Source: DASYHS01 sp035998295
GTDB lineage: Bacteria > Pseudomonadota > Alphaproteobacteria > Azospirillales > Azospirillaceae
Assembly (NCBI RefSeq): GCF_035998295.1
Contig: NZ_DASYHS010000051.1
Coordinates: 1-38,548, forward strand
Direction: 5' to 3'
DNA length: 38,548 bases
Shown piece after piece: positions 8,808-17,545 of the stretch. Made by a program: the position numbers and the translations under genes. The notes under the pieces were generated by a model. That model had not been told where the DNA came from. It did no database searches and saw nothing but the letters and a program-made list of their open reading frames with translations. Within the stretch, counting starts at the first letter, position 1; each line of letters opens with the position of its first letter.

Positions 8808-8811
8808 CAGC

Positions 8812-9543
8812 CTAGGACCGCCGCTTCAGCACCAGGGCGAAGGCCCCGCGCGCGGCCGGCAGCGGCAGGCGGGAGGCCGCGCGCATCAGGGCGCGCACGG
8901 CGGCAGGCGGCGCCCCCTCGCCCTCGTGGCTGGGCAGCCCCGGCAACGCGTGCAGCCCCTCGGGTTCCAGCCCGCAGGACCGGGCGAGGCGGGCGAGGCC
9001 GCGCGGGGACAGGTGGCGGTCGCCCTCGAACAGCCGGGCGGGCGCGCCATGCCTGAGCCGATGCCACAGGAACGCGGGGTTGGCGGGGTGCGGGGCGACG
9101 ATCACGACCCGCCCGCCCCCGGCCGGCCCGCCCCCGGCCAGCCGGTCGCGGCACGACGCGAGCGCCGCCGCCCGGTCGGGCAGATGCTCGATCACGCCCA
9201 GCAGCAGCACCGCGTCGAAGGGCTCCGTCCCCGTATCGGCCGTCACGGCGTCGCCGGTGAGGAAGCGGAGGTTGGCGATGCCCGCCGCCTCGGCATTGGC
9301 GCGCGCGCGGTCGATCATGGCGGGGCTGAAGTCGACCCCGACCCCCTCGCCGATCGCGGGGGCGAGGGCGACCAGGTGCTGCCCGGTGCCGCAGCCGAGC
9401 TCCAGGACCCGCCGGCGCCCGGCGCACAGCCGCTCCAGCAGGGCGAGCCGTGCCCGGAACTCCGCCGCGCGCGGGGAGTGGCGGCCATGCTCGGCGTCCC
9501 AGGTCGGGGCGAAGCGGTCGAAGGCGGCGGGGCTGCTGCGCAT
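8812..9543 (-). CDS. Class I SAM-dependent methyltransferase
   Basis: A 243-residue methyltransferase with motif I VLELGCGTGQHLVALAP and the acidic strand GVGVDFSPAMIDRAR, then FDAVLLLGVIEHLPD as motif II. The N-terminus AAFDRFAPTWDAEHGRH resembles UbiE/BioC-like enzymes. I chose ATG 9543 because the open frame continues far upstream into sequence antisense to the peptidase gene. A Gly-rich loop (AGGGPAGGGR) interrupts the segment after motif III. It is divergent from pmbA (133 nt between the starts) and convergent with the MFS exporter. The substrate is unknown. Confidence 0.83.
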   Translation of the reverse strand: MRSSPAAFDRFAPTWDAEHGRHSPRAAEFRARLALLERLCAGRRRVLELGCGTGQHLVALAPAIGEGVGVDFSPAMIDRARANAEAAGIANLRFLTGDAVTADTGTEPFDAVLLLGVIEHLPDRAAALASCRDRLAGGGPAGGGRVVIVAPHPANPAFLWHRLRHGAPARLFEGDRHLSPRGLARLARSCGLEPEGLHALPGLPSHEGEGAPPAAVRALMRAASRLPLPAARGAFALVLKRRS

Positions 9544-9676
9544 CGTTCTCGGTCCGGTGACGACGGCCGGCGGCGACGGCTGGGCGCGCCGGCTGTTCCC
9601 GGAAGAATACGCCGCCCCTTCGAATCTGTCCCGGCATCTGCTAACCCAGGGGCGGAACACGGAACCGGAGAAGACC

Positions 9677-11038
9677 ATGACCGCTGCCCCCAAAGGCGCA
9701 CCGACCCTCTCGGGCCTAGACCTGCTCTCGTTCATGATCGACAGGGCGAAGGCGGCCGGGGCGGATGCGGCCGACGCGGTGACCTTCGACTCGGCCTCGC
9801 TGGCGCTCTCGCAGCGTCTCGGCAAGCCCGAACGGCTGGAGCGCGCGGAGTCCGGCGACCTGGGCCTGCGCGTCTTCGTCGGCCACCGCCAGGCGATCGT
9901 CTCCACCACCGACCGCACGCGCTCCGCGCTCGAGGAACTGGTCGAGCGGGCGGTCGCGATGGCGCGCACCGTGCCCGAGGACCCGTATGTCGGGATCGCC
10001 GACCCGTCGCAGCTCGCCCGCGAATGGGACGACCTCGACATCTGCGACCCGGTGGAGCCCGCGGCCGAGGAGCTGATCGAGCAGGCGCGCCGCGGCGAGG
10101 AGGCGGCCCTGGCCGTCCCCGGCGTCAACAACTCCGAAGGGGCCGAGGCGGGGTGGAGCCGCACCACGGTGGCGCTCGCGGCCAGCAACGGCTTCTCCGG
10201 CGGCTACTCGCTGTCGCGGCGCAGCCTGTCGGTCTCGGTGCTGGCCGGCAGCGGCACCGGGATGGAGCGGGACTACGACTTCTCCTCCAAGGTCTACGGC
10301 GCCGACCTCGACGATGCGGAGGCGCTCGGCCGCTCGGCCGGCGAGCGCGCGGTGCGCCGGCTCAACCCGCGCAAGGTGCGCACGGCCCGCGTGCCGGTCG
10401 TCTTCGACCCGCGGGTCTCGCGGGGGCTGCTCGGCCATCTCACGGGCGCCATCACCGGGCCGGCGATCGCGCGCGGCACCAGCTTCCTCAAGGACCGGCT
10501 GGGCCAGCAGGTGTTCGCCGCCGGCATCACGATCGTCGACGACCCGCACGTGCGCCGCGGCATGCGCTCCAAGCCCTTCGACGGCGAGGGGGTCGCGACG
10601 ACGCGGCGCAACCTCGTCGACGGCGGCCGGCTGACGACCTGGCTGCTCGACCTGCGTTCGGCCCGCCAGCTCGGGCTGGAGACGACCGGCCATGCGGCCC
10701 GCGGCACCTCCTCGCCGCCGACGCCCGCCCCGACCAACATCTACATGCAGCCGGGCTCCAGGAGCCCGGAGGCGCTGATCGCCGACATCGGCCAGGGCCT
10801 CTACGTGACCGAGCTGATGGGCATGGGCGTCAACGGCGTGACCGGCGACTACAGCCGGGGTGCCGCCGGCTTCTGGATCGAGAACGGCGAGATCGCCCAC
10901 CCGGTCAGCGAGCTGACGATCGCCGGCAACCTCAAGGAGATGTTCCTGAACGCCGAGCCGGCCGACGACCTCGTCCTGCGCTACGGCATGGACGCGCCCA
11001 CGGTCCGCATCGAAGGCATGACCGTGGCCGGCCAGTAG
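9677..11038 (+). CDS. pmbA: TldD/PmbA family metallopeptidase (PmbA-like)
   Basis: A 453-residue protein matching PmbA in length and layout. TldD/PmbA proteins form a heterodimeric peptidase involved in processing small modified peptides such as microcins and in degrading unfolded peptides. Supporting segments include SGDLGLRVFVGHRQA near the N-terminus, ARGTSFLKDRLGQQVF in the middle, and TNIYMQPG plus NGVTGDYSRGAAGFW near the C-terminus, all typical of the family. PmbA subunits usually lack the HExxxH zinc site found in TldD, and I see none here. ATG 9677 follows the ribosome site CGGAGAAG. No tldD partner lies in the window. The gene ends 3 nt before the convergent TRAP permease gene. Confidence 0.92.
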   Translation: MTAAPKGAPTLSGLDLLSFMIDRAKAAGADAADAVTFDSASLALSQRLGKPERLERAESGDLGLRVFVGHRQAIVSTTDRTRSALEELVERAVAMARTVPEDPYVGIADPSQLAREWDDLDICDPVEPAAEELIEQARRGEEAALAVPGVNNSEGAEAGWSRTTVALAASNGFSGGYSLSRRSLSVSVLAGSGTGMERDYDFSSKVYGADLDDAEALGRSAGERAVRRLNPRKVRTARVPVVFDPRVSRGLLGHLTGAITGPAIARGTSFLKDRLGQQVFAAGITIVDDPHVRRGMRSKPFDGEGVATTRRNLVDGGRLTTWLLDLRSARQLGLETTGHAARGTSSPPTPAPTNIYMQPGSRSPEALIADIGQGLYVTELMGMGVNGVTGDYSRGAAGFWIENGEIAHPVSELTIAGNLKEMFLNAEPADDLVLRYGMDAPTVRIEGMTVAGQ

Positions 11039-11041
11039 CCG

Positions 11042-13657
11042 TCACGCCTGCTGGGCGGCCGCGACCATGGTCCCGGCCGACCCGGCGCCCGGGCGCCGCC
11101 GGCGCTGGAGCAGCACGACGACGCCGAGCAGGGCGAGCGCCGGCAGGAACATCCAGTGCTTGGCCGGGCGCACGGCCGGGATCTCCGCCCCGAGCACGAC
11201 GTTGTCGAGCTCCAGGCCGAGCCGGTCGGCGGTGCTGCCGAAGCGGACGTCGTCGACGATGATCGCCCCGTCCCACGGGGCGAGCGTCAGCCCCGCCGCG
11301 GCGAGCCGCGCCTCGCCCGGGCCCGGCCCGCCCATCGGCAGCTTCACGACCTTCTCCACCACCCGGCCGGTGCGCGATTCCGCCTCGACCCGCAGGCGCA
11401 GGAACCCGCCCTCGGGCAACGCCTCCGCCAGTTCGGCGACGCGCTCCGGCCCGGCGGCCGCGTAGGGCGGGTACAGCATGTCCATCCAGAAGCCGGGCCG
11501 GAACAGCGTGAAGCACACCAGCAGCAGGGCCACCGTCTCGTACCACCGGCTCCTGACCAGGAAATGGCCCTGGGTCGCGGCGACGAACAGCAGCATCGCC
11601 GCCAGCGCGCTGGCGGCGACCAGGATCGCGTGCAGCGGGCCGGTGATGCCGATCATCAGCAGCTCGGTGTTGAAGATGAACAGGAAGGGCAGCAGCGCCG
11701 TGCGGATCGCGTAGACGAAGGCCTGGGCGCCCGTGCGCACGGGGTCGGCGCCGGAGATCGCGGCGGCCGCGTAGGAGGCGAGCCCGACCGGCGGCGTCAC
11801 GTCGGCCATCAGGCCGAAATAGAAGACGAACAGGTGCACCGCGACCAGCGGCACGGCGAGGTCGTTCTGGGCGCCGAGCTCGACCATCACGGGCGCCATC
11901 AGGGTCGCGACCACGACGTAGCTCGCCGTCGTCGGCATGCCCATGCCCAGCACGATGCAGATCACCGCCGTCAGCAACAGCATCACCATCAGGCTGCCGC
12001 CCGACAGGAAGCCCACCAGCTCCGTCATCACGAGGCCGATGCCGGTCAGCGACACGGTGCCGACGACGATGCCGGCCGCGGCGGTGGCGATGCCGACCCC
12101 GGTCATGTTGCGCGCCCCCGCCACCAGCCCGTCGACCAGGTCCGCGAGCCCCGCGCGCAGGGGCTCGCCGAGCCGCGTCTCGCCCCGGAACAGGGCGGTC
12201 AGCGGGCGCTGGGTCACGACCACGCCCATCAGGAACAGCGTCGCCCAGAAGGCCGAGAGGCCCGGCGACATGCCCTCGACCATCAGGCACCAGACCAGCA
12301 CCACCACCGGCAGCAGGAAGTGGAGGCCCGTACGCGCCGTCTCCACGAACCCCGGCAGCGTCAGCAGCGCGCCCTCGGTCTCGTCGACCGCGAGGTCGGG
12401 ATAGCGCGCCCGGTAGGAAACGAGGCCGACATAGACGAGGACGAGCAGCGCGCCCAGCACGGGTGCCGCCGCCGCGCCCAGCACGCCCTTGGTCCAGCCG
12501 ACGCCCCAATAGACGGCGCCGGCCAGGATCACCATGCCGGCGAAGCCCAGCCCGGCCCCGGCGAGCGCACCCGGCCCGCGAGAAGGGCGGCTGCGCGGCA
12601 CGCCCCTCAGCCCCATCTTCACCGCCTCCAGGTCGACGATGTAGAACAGCGCGATGTAGGAGATGATCGCCGGCAGGAACGCGTGCTGGACGAGCTGCGC
12701 GTAGGGGATGCCGACATATTCCGCGATCAGGAAGGCGGCGGCGCCCATGACGGGCGGCATGATCTGGCCGTTGACGCTGGCGGCGCACTCCACCGCGCCG
12801 GCCTTGGTCGCGGGATAGCCGACCCGCTTCATCAGCGGGATCGTGAAGGTGCCGGTCGTCACCACGTTCGCGATCGAGGACCCCGAGATCAGCCCGGTCA
12901 TGCCCGAGGACACGACCGCCGCCTTGGCAGGGCCGCCGCGCATGTGGCCGAGCAGCGCGAAGGAGAGCTGGATGAAGTAGTTGCCGGCACCGGCCTTGTC
13001 GAGCAGCGAGCCGAACAGCACGAACAGGAACACGAAGCTGGTCGACACGCCCAGCGCCACGCCGAACACGCCTTCGGTCGTCAGCCAGTACTGCGACATC
13101 GCGCGCGAGACCGAGGCGCCCTTGTGGGCGATCAGGTCGGGCAGCCAGGGACCGGCGAAGGCGTAGCCGATCATCACCAGGGCCACCACCGTCAGCGCCG
13201 GGCTGACCGCGCGGCGCGCGCATTCCAGCAGCAGCAGCAGGCCGGCCGCGGCCACCCACAGGTCGAGGGACGTCGGCAGCCCGGGACGCAGCGACAGACC
13301 GGCATAGAACAGGTAGAGGTATCCCGCCGAGAACGCCCCGCCCAGCGCCAGGAGCCAGTCCGCCACCGGGACATGGGCGCGCGGGCTGGAGCGGAAGGCG
13401 GGATAGGCGGTGAAGGTCAGGAACACCGCGAAGGCGAGATGGATCGAGCGCGCCTCGGTGTCGTTGAGAATGAACAGGTTCAGCGCGAAGGGCAGCGGCG
13501 AGGCGTACCAGAGCTGGAACAGCGACCAGGCGAGCGCCACCAGCATCAGGAGCTTCGCGGCAGCGCCTCCGGGCTTGCGCCCGCCGAGATCGGCCTCTTC
13601 GACCATGGCCTCGAGGGCGGCGCGGTCGAGCTCGGTCCTGGCCGGCGGTGCAGTCAT
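11042..13657 (-). CDS. TRAP transporter fused permease (TAXI-associated, DctQM fusion)
   Basis: An 871-residue integral membrane protein combining the small and large TRAP permease subunits, the form usually paired with TAXI binding proteins. The N-terminal ~190 residues hold the DctQ-like helices. The large-subunit part contains SSGMTGLISGSSIANVVTTG and ASVNGQIMPPVMGAAAFLIA, which are hallmark DctM segments, and VLGMGMPTTASYVVVA later. After the last permease helices a soluble C-terminal region (about 730-830, SRTGRVVEKVVKLPMGG) looks like the DUF3394 domain found on this subfamily, followed by a last helix (WMFLPALALLGVVVLL). It probably imports an organic solute using an ion gradient. It lies 76 nt downstream of the binding protein. 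Confidence 0.93.
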   Translation of the reverse strand: MTAPPARTELDRAALEAMVEEADLGGRKPGGAAAKLLMLVALAWSLFQLWYASPLPFALNLFILNDTEARSIHLAFAVFLTFTAYPAFRSSPRAHVPVADWLLALGGAFSAGYLYLFYAGLSLRPGLPTSLDLWVAAAGLLLLLECARRAVSPALTVVALVMIGYAFAGPWLPDLIAHKGASVSRAMSQYWLTTEGVFGVALGVSTSFVFLFVLFGSLLDKAGAGNYFIQLSFALLGHMRGGPAKAAVVSSGMTGLISGSSIANVVTTGTFTIPLMKRVGYPATKAGAVECAASVNGQIMPPVMGAAAFLIAEYVGIPYAQLVQHAFLPAIISYIALFYIVDLEAVKMGLRGVPRSRPSRGPGALAGAGLGFAGMVILAGAVYWGVGWTKGVLGAAAAPVLGALLVLVYVGLVSYRARYPDLAVDETEGALLTLPGFVETARTGLHFLLPVVVLVWCLMVEGMSPGLSAFWATLFLMGVVVTQRPLTALFRGETRLGEPLRAGLADLVDGLVAGARNMTGVGIATAAAGIVVGTVSLTGIGLVMTELVGFLSGGSLMVMLLLTAVICIVLGMGMPTTASYVVVATLMAPVMVELGAQNDLAVPLVAVHLFVFYFGLMADVTPPVGLASYAAAAISGADPVRTGAQAFVYAIRTALLPFLFIFNTELLMIGITGPLHAILVAASALAAMLLFVAATQGHFLVRSRWYETVALLLVCFTLFRPGFWMDMLYPPYAAAGPERVAELAEALPEGGFLRLRVEAESRTGRVVEKVVKLPMGGPGPGEARLAAAGLTLAPWDGAIIVDDVRFGSTADRLGLELDNVVLGAEIPAVRPAKHWMFLPALALLGVVVLLQRRRRPGAGSAGTMVAAAQQA

Positions 13658-13733
13658 GGAAAGCCTCTGGTTCTGCAGACGGGTGCGGAGACGGGAGGGG
13701 CGGTCCCGCGAGGAACCGCCCCGGCGGCCGGAC

Positions 13734-14735
13734 CTACATCCAGCCCTTCTCCTTGTAGTAGCGCACCGCCCCCTCGTGCAGCGGGGCCGACAGGCCGGCC
13801 TGGATCATCTGCTTGGGCTCCAGGTTGGCGAAGGCGGGGTGGAGCTTCTTGAACTCGTCGAAATTCTCGAACACCGCCTTGACGACGCGATAGACCGTCT
13901 CGGCCGGAGTGTCGGCCTTGGTGACGAAGGTGGCGGCGACGCCGTAGGTCGACACCGGGTCGGGGTTGTTGGCATAGAGGCCGCCCGGGATCGTCGCGCG
14001 GGCGTAGTAGGGCCGCTCGGCCACCAGCTTGTCGACGGCGGGCCCGGCCAGCGGGATCAGCTGCGCGCCGCAGGCCGTGGTCGGGTCCTGGATGTTGGCC
14101 GACGGATGGCCGACGGCGTAGAAGAAGCCGTCGATCTTGTTGTCGCACAGGGCCGGGCCATGCTCGTCGGGCCGCAGCTCGGACGCGAGCGAGAACATGG
14201 ACAGGTCCGTGCCCATGGTCTTCAGCAGCTCCTCCAGCGAGTTGCGCGTGCCCGAGCCAGGATTGCCGACGTTGAAGCGCTTGCCCTTCAGGTCCTCGAA
14301 CGCCTTGACGCCGGCATCCGCCCGCGCCAGCACCGTGAACGGCTCGGGATGGACCGAGAAGACCGCGCGCAGTTCCTCGTACGGCCCGGCGTCCTTGAAG
14401 CCCGCCTCGCCCTTCAACGACTGATACTGCACGTCCGACTGGGCCATGCCGAAGTCGAGCTCGCCCTGGCGCAGCGCGTTGACGTTGAACACCGAGCCGC
14501 CGGTCGATTCGACCGAGCAGCGGATGCCGTGCTCCTTGCGGTCCTTGTTGACGAGGCGGCAGACGGCGCCGCCGACGGCGTAGTAGACGCCCGTCACGCC
14601 GCCGGTGCCCACCGTGACGAAGTTCTGCTGGGCCGCGGCGGGGCCGCCGAAGCCCGCCAGCATGCCCGCGGCGCCGAAGGCCGCGAGCGCGAGTCTCGTT
14701 CTGGACAGCACGTGTGTTTCTCCTCGGAGGGTCAT
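13734..14735 (-). CDS. TAXI family TRAP transporter solute-binding protein
   Basis: A periplasmic binding protein of about 333 residues. A signal peptide is clear: an Arg-containing start, a hydrophobic core (LALAAFGAAGMLAGFGG) and an AAA-Q cleavage region. The mature protein begins with NFVTVGTGGVTGVYYAVGGA, the classic TAXI start. Two starts compete. ATG 14735 follows a strong site (AAAGGGGAGG). A GTG nine codons in (14711) follows GAGGAGAAACACAC and would give a shorter signal peptide. I kept the ATG. It sits between the aminotransferase and permease genes, all on the minus strand, so it should supply the same transporter. Its ligand is unknown; an amino compound is a guess from the neighbour. 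Confidence 0.93.
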   Translation of the reverse strand: MTLRGETHVLSRTRLALAAFGAAGMLAGFGGPAAAQQNFVTVGTGGVTGVYYAVGGAVCRLVNKDRKEHGIRCSVESTGGSVFNVNALRQGELDFGMAQSDVQYQSLKGEAGFKDAGPYEELRAVFSVHPEPFTVLARADAGVKAFEDLKGKRFNVGNPGSGTRNSLEELLKTMGTDLSMFSLASELRPDEHGPALCDNKIDGFFYAVGHPSANIQDPTTACGAQLIPLAGPAVDKLVAERPYYARATIPGGLYANNPDPVSTYGVAATFVTKADTPAETVYRVVKAVFENFDEFKKLHPAFANLEPKQMIQAGLSAPLHEGAVRYYKEKGWM

Positions 14736-14778
14736 CGGCCTCCCCTTTCGGGTAGCCCATAAAGTGGTATGACCCTCC

Positions 14779-16113
14779 TCAGCCCGCCACGTCAAGCAGC
14801 GCCGCGTCCACGGCGGCGGCGAGCCGGTCGGCGACGGCGTCCAGGTCGTCCTCGGAAACGATGAAGGGCGGGGCGAGCAGGACGTGATCGCCGGACCGGC
14901 CGTCGACCGTCCCGCCCATGGGGTAGACCAGCAGCCCGCGGGCCATGGCCTGCCGCTTGATGCGCGCATGCAGCCTCAGCCCCGGGTCGAAGGGCTCGCG
15001 CGTCGCCCGGTCGCGCACCAGCTCGATCCCCTGGAACAGGCCCCGGCCGCGGATGTCGCCGACATGAGGGTGGTTGGCGAACCGGTCGCGCAGCCGCTCG
15101 TAGAGCCCCCGGCCGCGCCGGGCGACGGTCTCCAGCAGACCGTCGCGCCGGATCACCGTCTGGACGGCCAGCGCCGCCGCGCAGGCGACGGGATGGGCGA
15201 GATAGGTGTGGCCGTGCTGGAAGTAGCCGGTGCCGTCGAGGACCGTACGGTAGATCCGTTCGGCGACCAGCACGGCCCCGATCGGCTGGTAGCCGCCGCC
15301 GAGCCCCTTCGCGACCGTCATCAGGTCGGGGGCGATCCCCTCCTGCTCGCACGCGTGCAGCGTGCCGGTCCGTCCCATGCCGCACATCACCTCGTCCAGG
15401 ATCAGCAACACGCCATGGCGGTCGCACACGTCGCGCACGCGCCGGAAATATCCCGCGACCGGCGGCACCGCGCCGAGAGTGGCGCCGACGACCGTTTCGG
15501 CGACGAAGCCGGCGACACGGCCGGGCCCGAGGCGAAGGATTTCCGCCTCGAGCTCGGCCGCGAGCCGCCCGGCATACTCCTCCTCCGTTTCCCCTGGGGT
15601 CTGGCCGCGATAGGCGTAGCAGGGCGAGACATGGGCGACGTCGACCAGCAGCGGCGCGAAGGGCGCGCGGCGCCAGGCATTGCCGCCGACCGCGAGCGCC
15701 CCCAGCGTGTTGCCGTGGTAGCTCTGCCGCCGGGCGATGAAATGCACGCGCTGCGGTTCGCCGTTGTCGACGTGGAACTGGCGGGCGAGCTTCAGCGCCG
15801 CCTCCATCGCCTCCGACCCGCCGGAGACGTAGTAGACCCACCCGATGCCCGGCGGCGCGGTCTCGACCAGGAAGTCGGCAAGCCGCTCGGCGGGCTCGGT
15901 GGTGAAGAAGCTGGTATGGGCATAGGCGAGGCGGCCGGCCTGGTCCCGCAGCGCGGCGGTCACTTCGGGATGACCGTGCCCGAGGCAGGAAACGGCAGCG
16001 CCGCCGGACGCGTCGAGATAGCGACGCCCCTCGGCGTCGATCAGATGGACCCCCTCGCCGCCGACGGCGACGGGCATGGACGTCTTGGGATCGCGGTGAA
16101 AGATGCGGGTCAC
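14779..16113 (-). CDS. Class III PLP-dependent aminotransferase
   Basis: A fold-type I omega-aminotransferase of 444 residues. SGGSEAMEAALKLARQ (98-112) binds the PLP phosphate. LILDEVMCGMGRTG contains the PLP-ring Asp240, and Lys269 in MTVAKGLGGGYQPIGA is the predicted Schiff-base lysine. Frame-open sequence extends to 16248. I chose GTG 16113 because CAGGAG lies at a good distance upstream and homologues of this subfamily start with TRIFHRDP-like sequence. ATG 16137 is the alternative. Its stop is 43 nt from the TAXI gene start, so aminotransferase, binding protein and permease look like one operon, with the enzyme acting on the imported compound. The exact amine or omega-amino acid is unknown. 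Confidence 0.9.
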   Translation of the reverse strand: MTRIFHRDPKTSMPVAVGGEGVHLIDAEGRRYLDASGGAAVSCLGHGHPEVTAALRDQAGRLAYAHTSFFTTEPAERLADFLVETAPPGIGWVYYVSGGSEAMEAALKLARQFHVDNGEPQRVHFIARRQSYHGNTLGALAVGGNAWRRAPFAPLLVDVAHVSPCYAYRGQTPGETEEEYAGRLAAELEAEILRLGPGRVAGFVAETVVGATLGAVPPVAGYFRRVRDVCDRHGVLLILDEVMCGMGRTGTLHACEQEGIAPDLMTVAKGLGGGYQPIGAVLVAERIYRTVLDGTGYFQHGHTYLAHPVACAAALAVQTVIRRDGLLETVARRGRGLYERLRDRFANHPHVGDIRGRGLFQGIELVRDRATREPFDPGLRLHARIKRQAMARGLLVYPMGGTVDGRSGDHVLLAPPFIVSEDDLDAVADRLAAAVDAALLDVAG

Positions 16114-16153
16114 GGGGGACACTCCTGGCAGAAGCATTCGGCGCCAGCTCTGC

Positions 16154-16181
16154 TTATAGGGCCATTCCGGCCGCCCGTCAT
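16154..16181 (-). promoter_or_regulatory. Candidate promoter for the aminotransferase-TRAP operon
   Basis: On the minus strand ATGACG (16181-16176) and CTATAA (16159-16154) are 16 bp apart and resemble a sigma-70-type -35/-10 pair. Transcription would begin near 16147, about 34 nt before GTG 16113. The -35 match is only moderate. Confidence 0.35.
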
Positions 16182-16280
16182 GATCCGTCCCCCGGGCGCT
16201 GAGCCGCCCATCTACCTTCGCCGGGCGTTGCGGCGGCGGCGCGAACACTCACATAGGAGGAGGCCATACGGAGACGCGAC

Positions 16281-16556
16281 ATGGAAAACAGCGTGAGGGA
16301 CAACGCGGCGCGCGGCCGCTACGAACTCGACGTCGAGGGGCAGACGGTCTTCGCCGACTACCGGCGCGACGCGGATACCGTCGTGATCCGCCACGTCGAG
16401 GCGCCGCCGTCGCTACGCGGCACGGGTGCCGCCGGGCGGTTGATGCAGGGCATCGTGGAGACGATCCGCAGCGAAGGACTGAAGGTCGTCCCGCTGTGCA
16501 GCTACGCCTCGGTGTGGATGCGCCGCCACCGCGAGCATCACGACCTGCTGGCCTGA
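16281..16556 (+). CDS. Small GNAT-like N-acetyltransferase (YjdJ/COG2388 type)
   Basis: A 91-residue protein of the short GNAT-like family related to YjdJ and human GTLF3B. The acetyl-CoA loop is recognisable in VEAPPSLRGTGAAGRLMQGI (positions about 40-59), corresponding to the P-loop-like RGxGxA motif. The C-terminus VVPLCSYASVWMRRHREHHD matches the family's VxPxCxYxxxxxxxHPE-like end. A ribosome site (CGGAGACG) lies shortly before ATG 16281. The last 19 nt overlap the end of the convergent lyase gene. The acceptor is unknown for this family. Confidence 0.82.
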   Translation: MENSVRDNAARGRYELDVEGQTVFADYRRDADTVVIRHVEAPPSLRGTGAAGRLMQGIVETIRSEGLKVVPLCSYASVWMRRHREHHDLLA

Positions 16557-17437
16557 TCCAGCTCCGCCGCGCGCGCCAGCAGGCGCAGCGCGGCGGCGTA
16601 GGTAGGCACCTCGGCGAGCAGGCCGTCGACCTCGGCGCGGTCGCGGCCGGCGGCACGCGCCGCCTCGAAGGCGGCGACGATGCGCCGGGCGCGCACGACC
16701 TCCTCGGCGGACGGGGTCAGCACGCGGTTGATCGACGGTGCGTGCCCCGGGGAGACCAGCGACTTGGCCTTGTAGCCGAGCCTGCGGGCCGTGCGCGCCT
16801 CCGCCTCGGCACCAGCCTCGTCCCCGAAGATGTAGGGGCAGTCGATCGCGAGCACCCCGGCGGCGACGCACTCCACCAGGAAGCGGGAGCGCACATAGGA
16901 CAGCTCCAGCCCTTCGCGCGTCCGCTCGGCCCCCAGGTCGGCGACCATGTCCTCGCTCGCGACCAACGCGCCCGTGACGCGCGCGCTTGCCCCGGCGATG
17001 GCGGCGGTCCGCACCAGGCCGGCGGCCGATTCGACGTTGGGCACGAGTTCGGTGGAGCCGGCGGCGATCCCGAACTCCGCCTCCAGCGCCGACACCGCCG
17101 CCTCCAGCGCCACGACCTGCTCCGGGCGGGCGACCTTGGACATCATGACGATGTCGGGCCGGCCGGCCATCGCCGCGCGCAGGTCGTCGCCGCCGACGGT
17201 CTCCAGCGGGTTGACCCGCACGGCGGCCAGGACGCCGGCCGCGCGCCATGCCGCGTAGACTTCGGCCGCGAGCCCGCGCGCCTCGCCGCGGCGCTCGGCC
17301 GGGGTGAAATCCTCCAGCTCCTGTATCAGCACGTCGGCGCCCGAACGCGCCGCGTCCAGGAGGGCGGAGCGGTCGGCACCCGGCAGGAACAGCCAGGACC
17401 GCCGCAGATGGGGGGCACGGCGCGGCGCAGGGATCAT
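16538..17437 (-). CDS. CoA ester lyase / HpcH-HpaI aldolase family (CitE-like)
   Basis: A 299-residue TIM-barrel lyase. RRSWLFLPGADRSALLDAA matches the CitE N-terminus, GADVLIQELEDFTPAERR carries the usual acidic pair but with QELEDFTP in place of the commoner DLEDAV, and ELVPNVESAAGLV supplies the conserved metal-side Glu. Enzymes of this family cleave or condense CoA thioesters such as citramalyl-CoA or malyl-CoA, or oxaloacetate-like acids. ATG 17437 has the ribosome site CGGAGG at normal spacing. It is divergent from the SDR (108 nt between the starts), suggesting shared control. The substrate is not assigned. Confidence 0.87.
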   Translation of the reverse strand: MIPAPRRAPHLRRSWLFLPGADRSALLDAARSGADVLIQELEDFTPAERRGEARGLAAEVYAAWRAAGVLAAVRVNPLETVGGDDLRAAMAGRPDIVMMSKVARPEQVVALEAAVSALEAEFGIAAGSTELVPNVESAAGLVRTAAIAGASARVTGALVASEDMVADLGAERTREGLELSYVRSRFLVECVAAGVLAIDCPYIFGDEAGAEAEARTARRLGYKAKSLVSPGHAPSINRVLTPSAEEVVRARRIVAAFEAARAAGRDRAEVDGLLAEVPTYAAALRLLARAAELDQASRS

Positions 17438-17545
17438 GGCGGGTCCTCCGAACGGCGAAATGCGCCGCACGCGAGCAACCATGAGTCGCGGGCCGTGCGG
17501 GCCTCGATCATACTTAACCCGTCGAACGCAGAGGAGGAACGGGTC

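Noticed and set aside
11156..13852. An 898-codon plus-strand frame opposite the TRAP permease
   Set aside because: Low-complexity charged translation with no motifs; the minus-strand permease has clear TRAP signatures.
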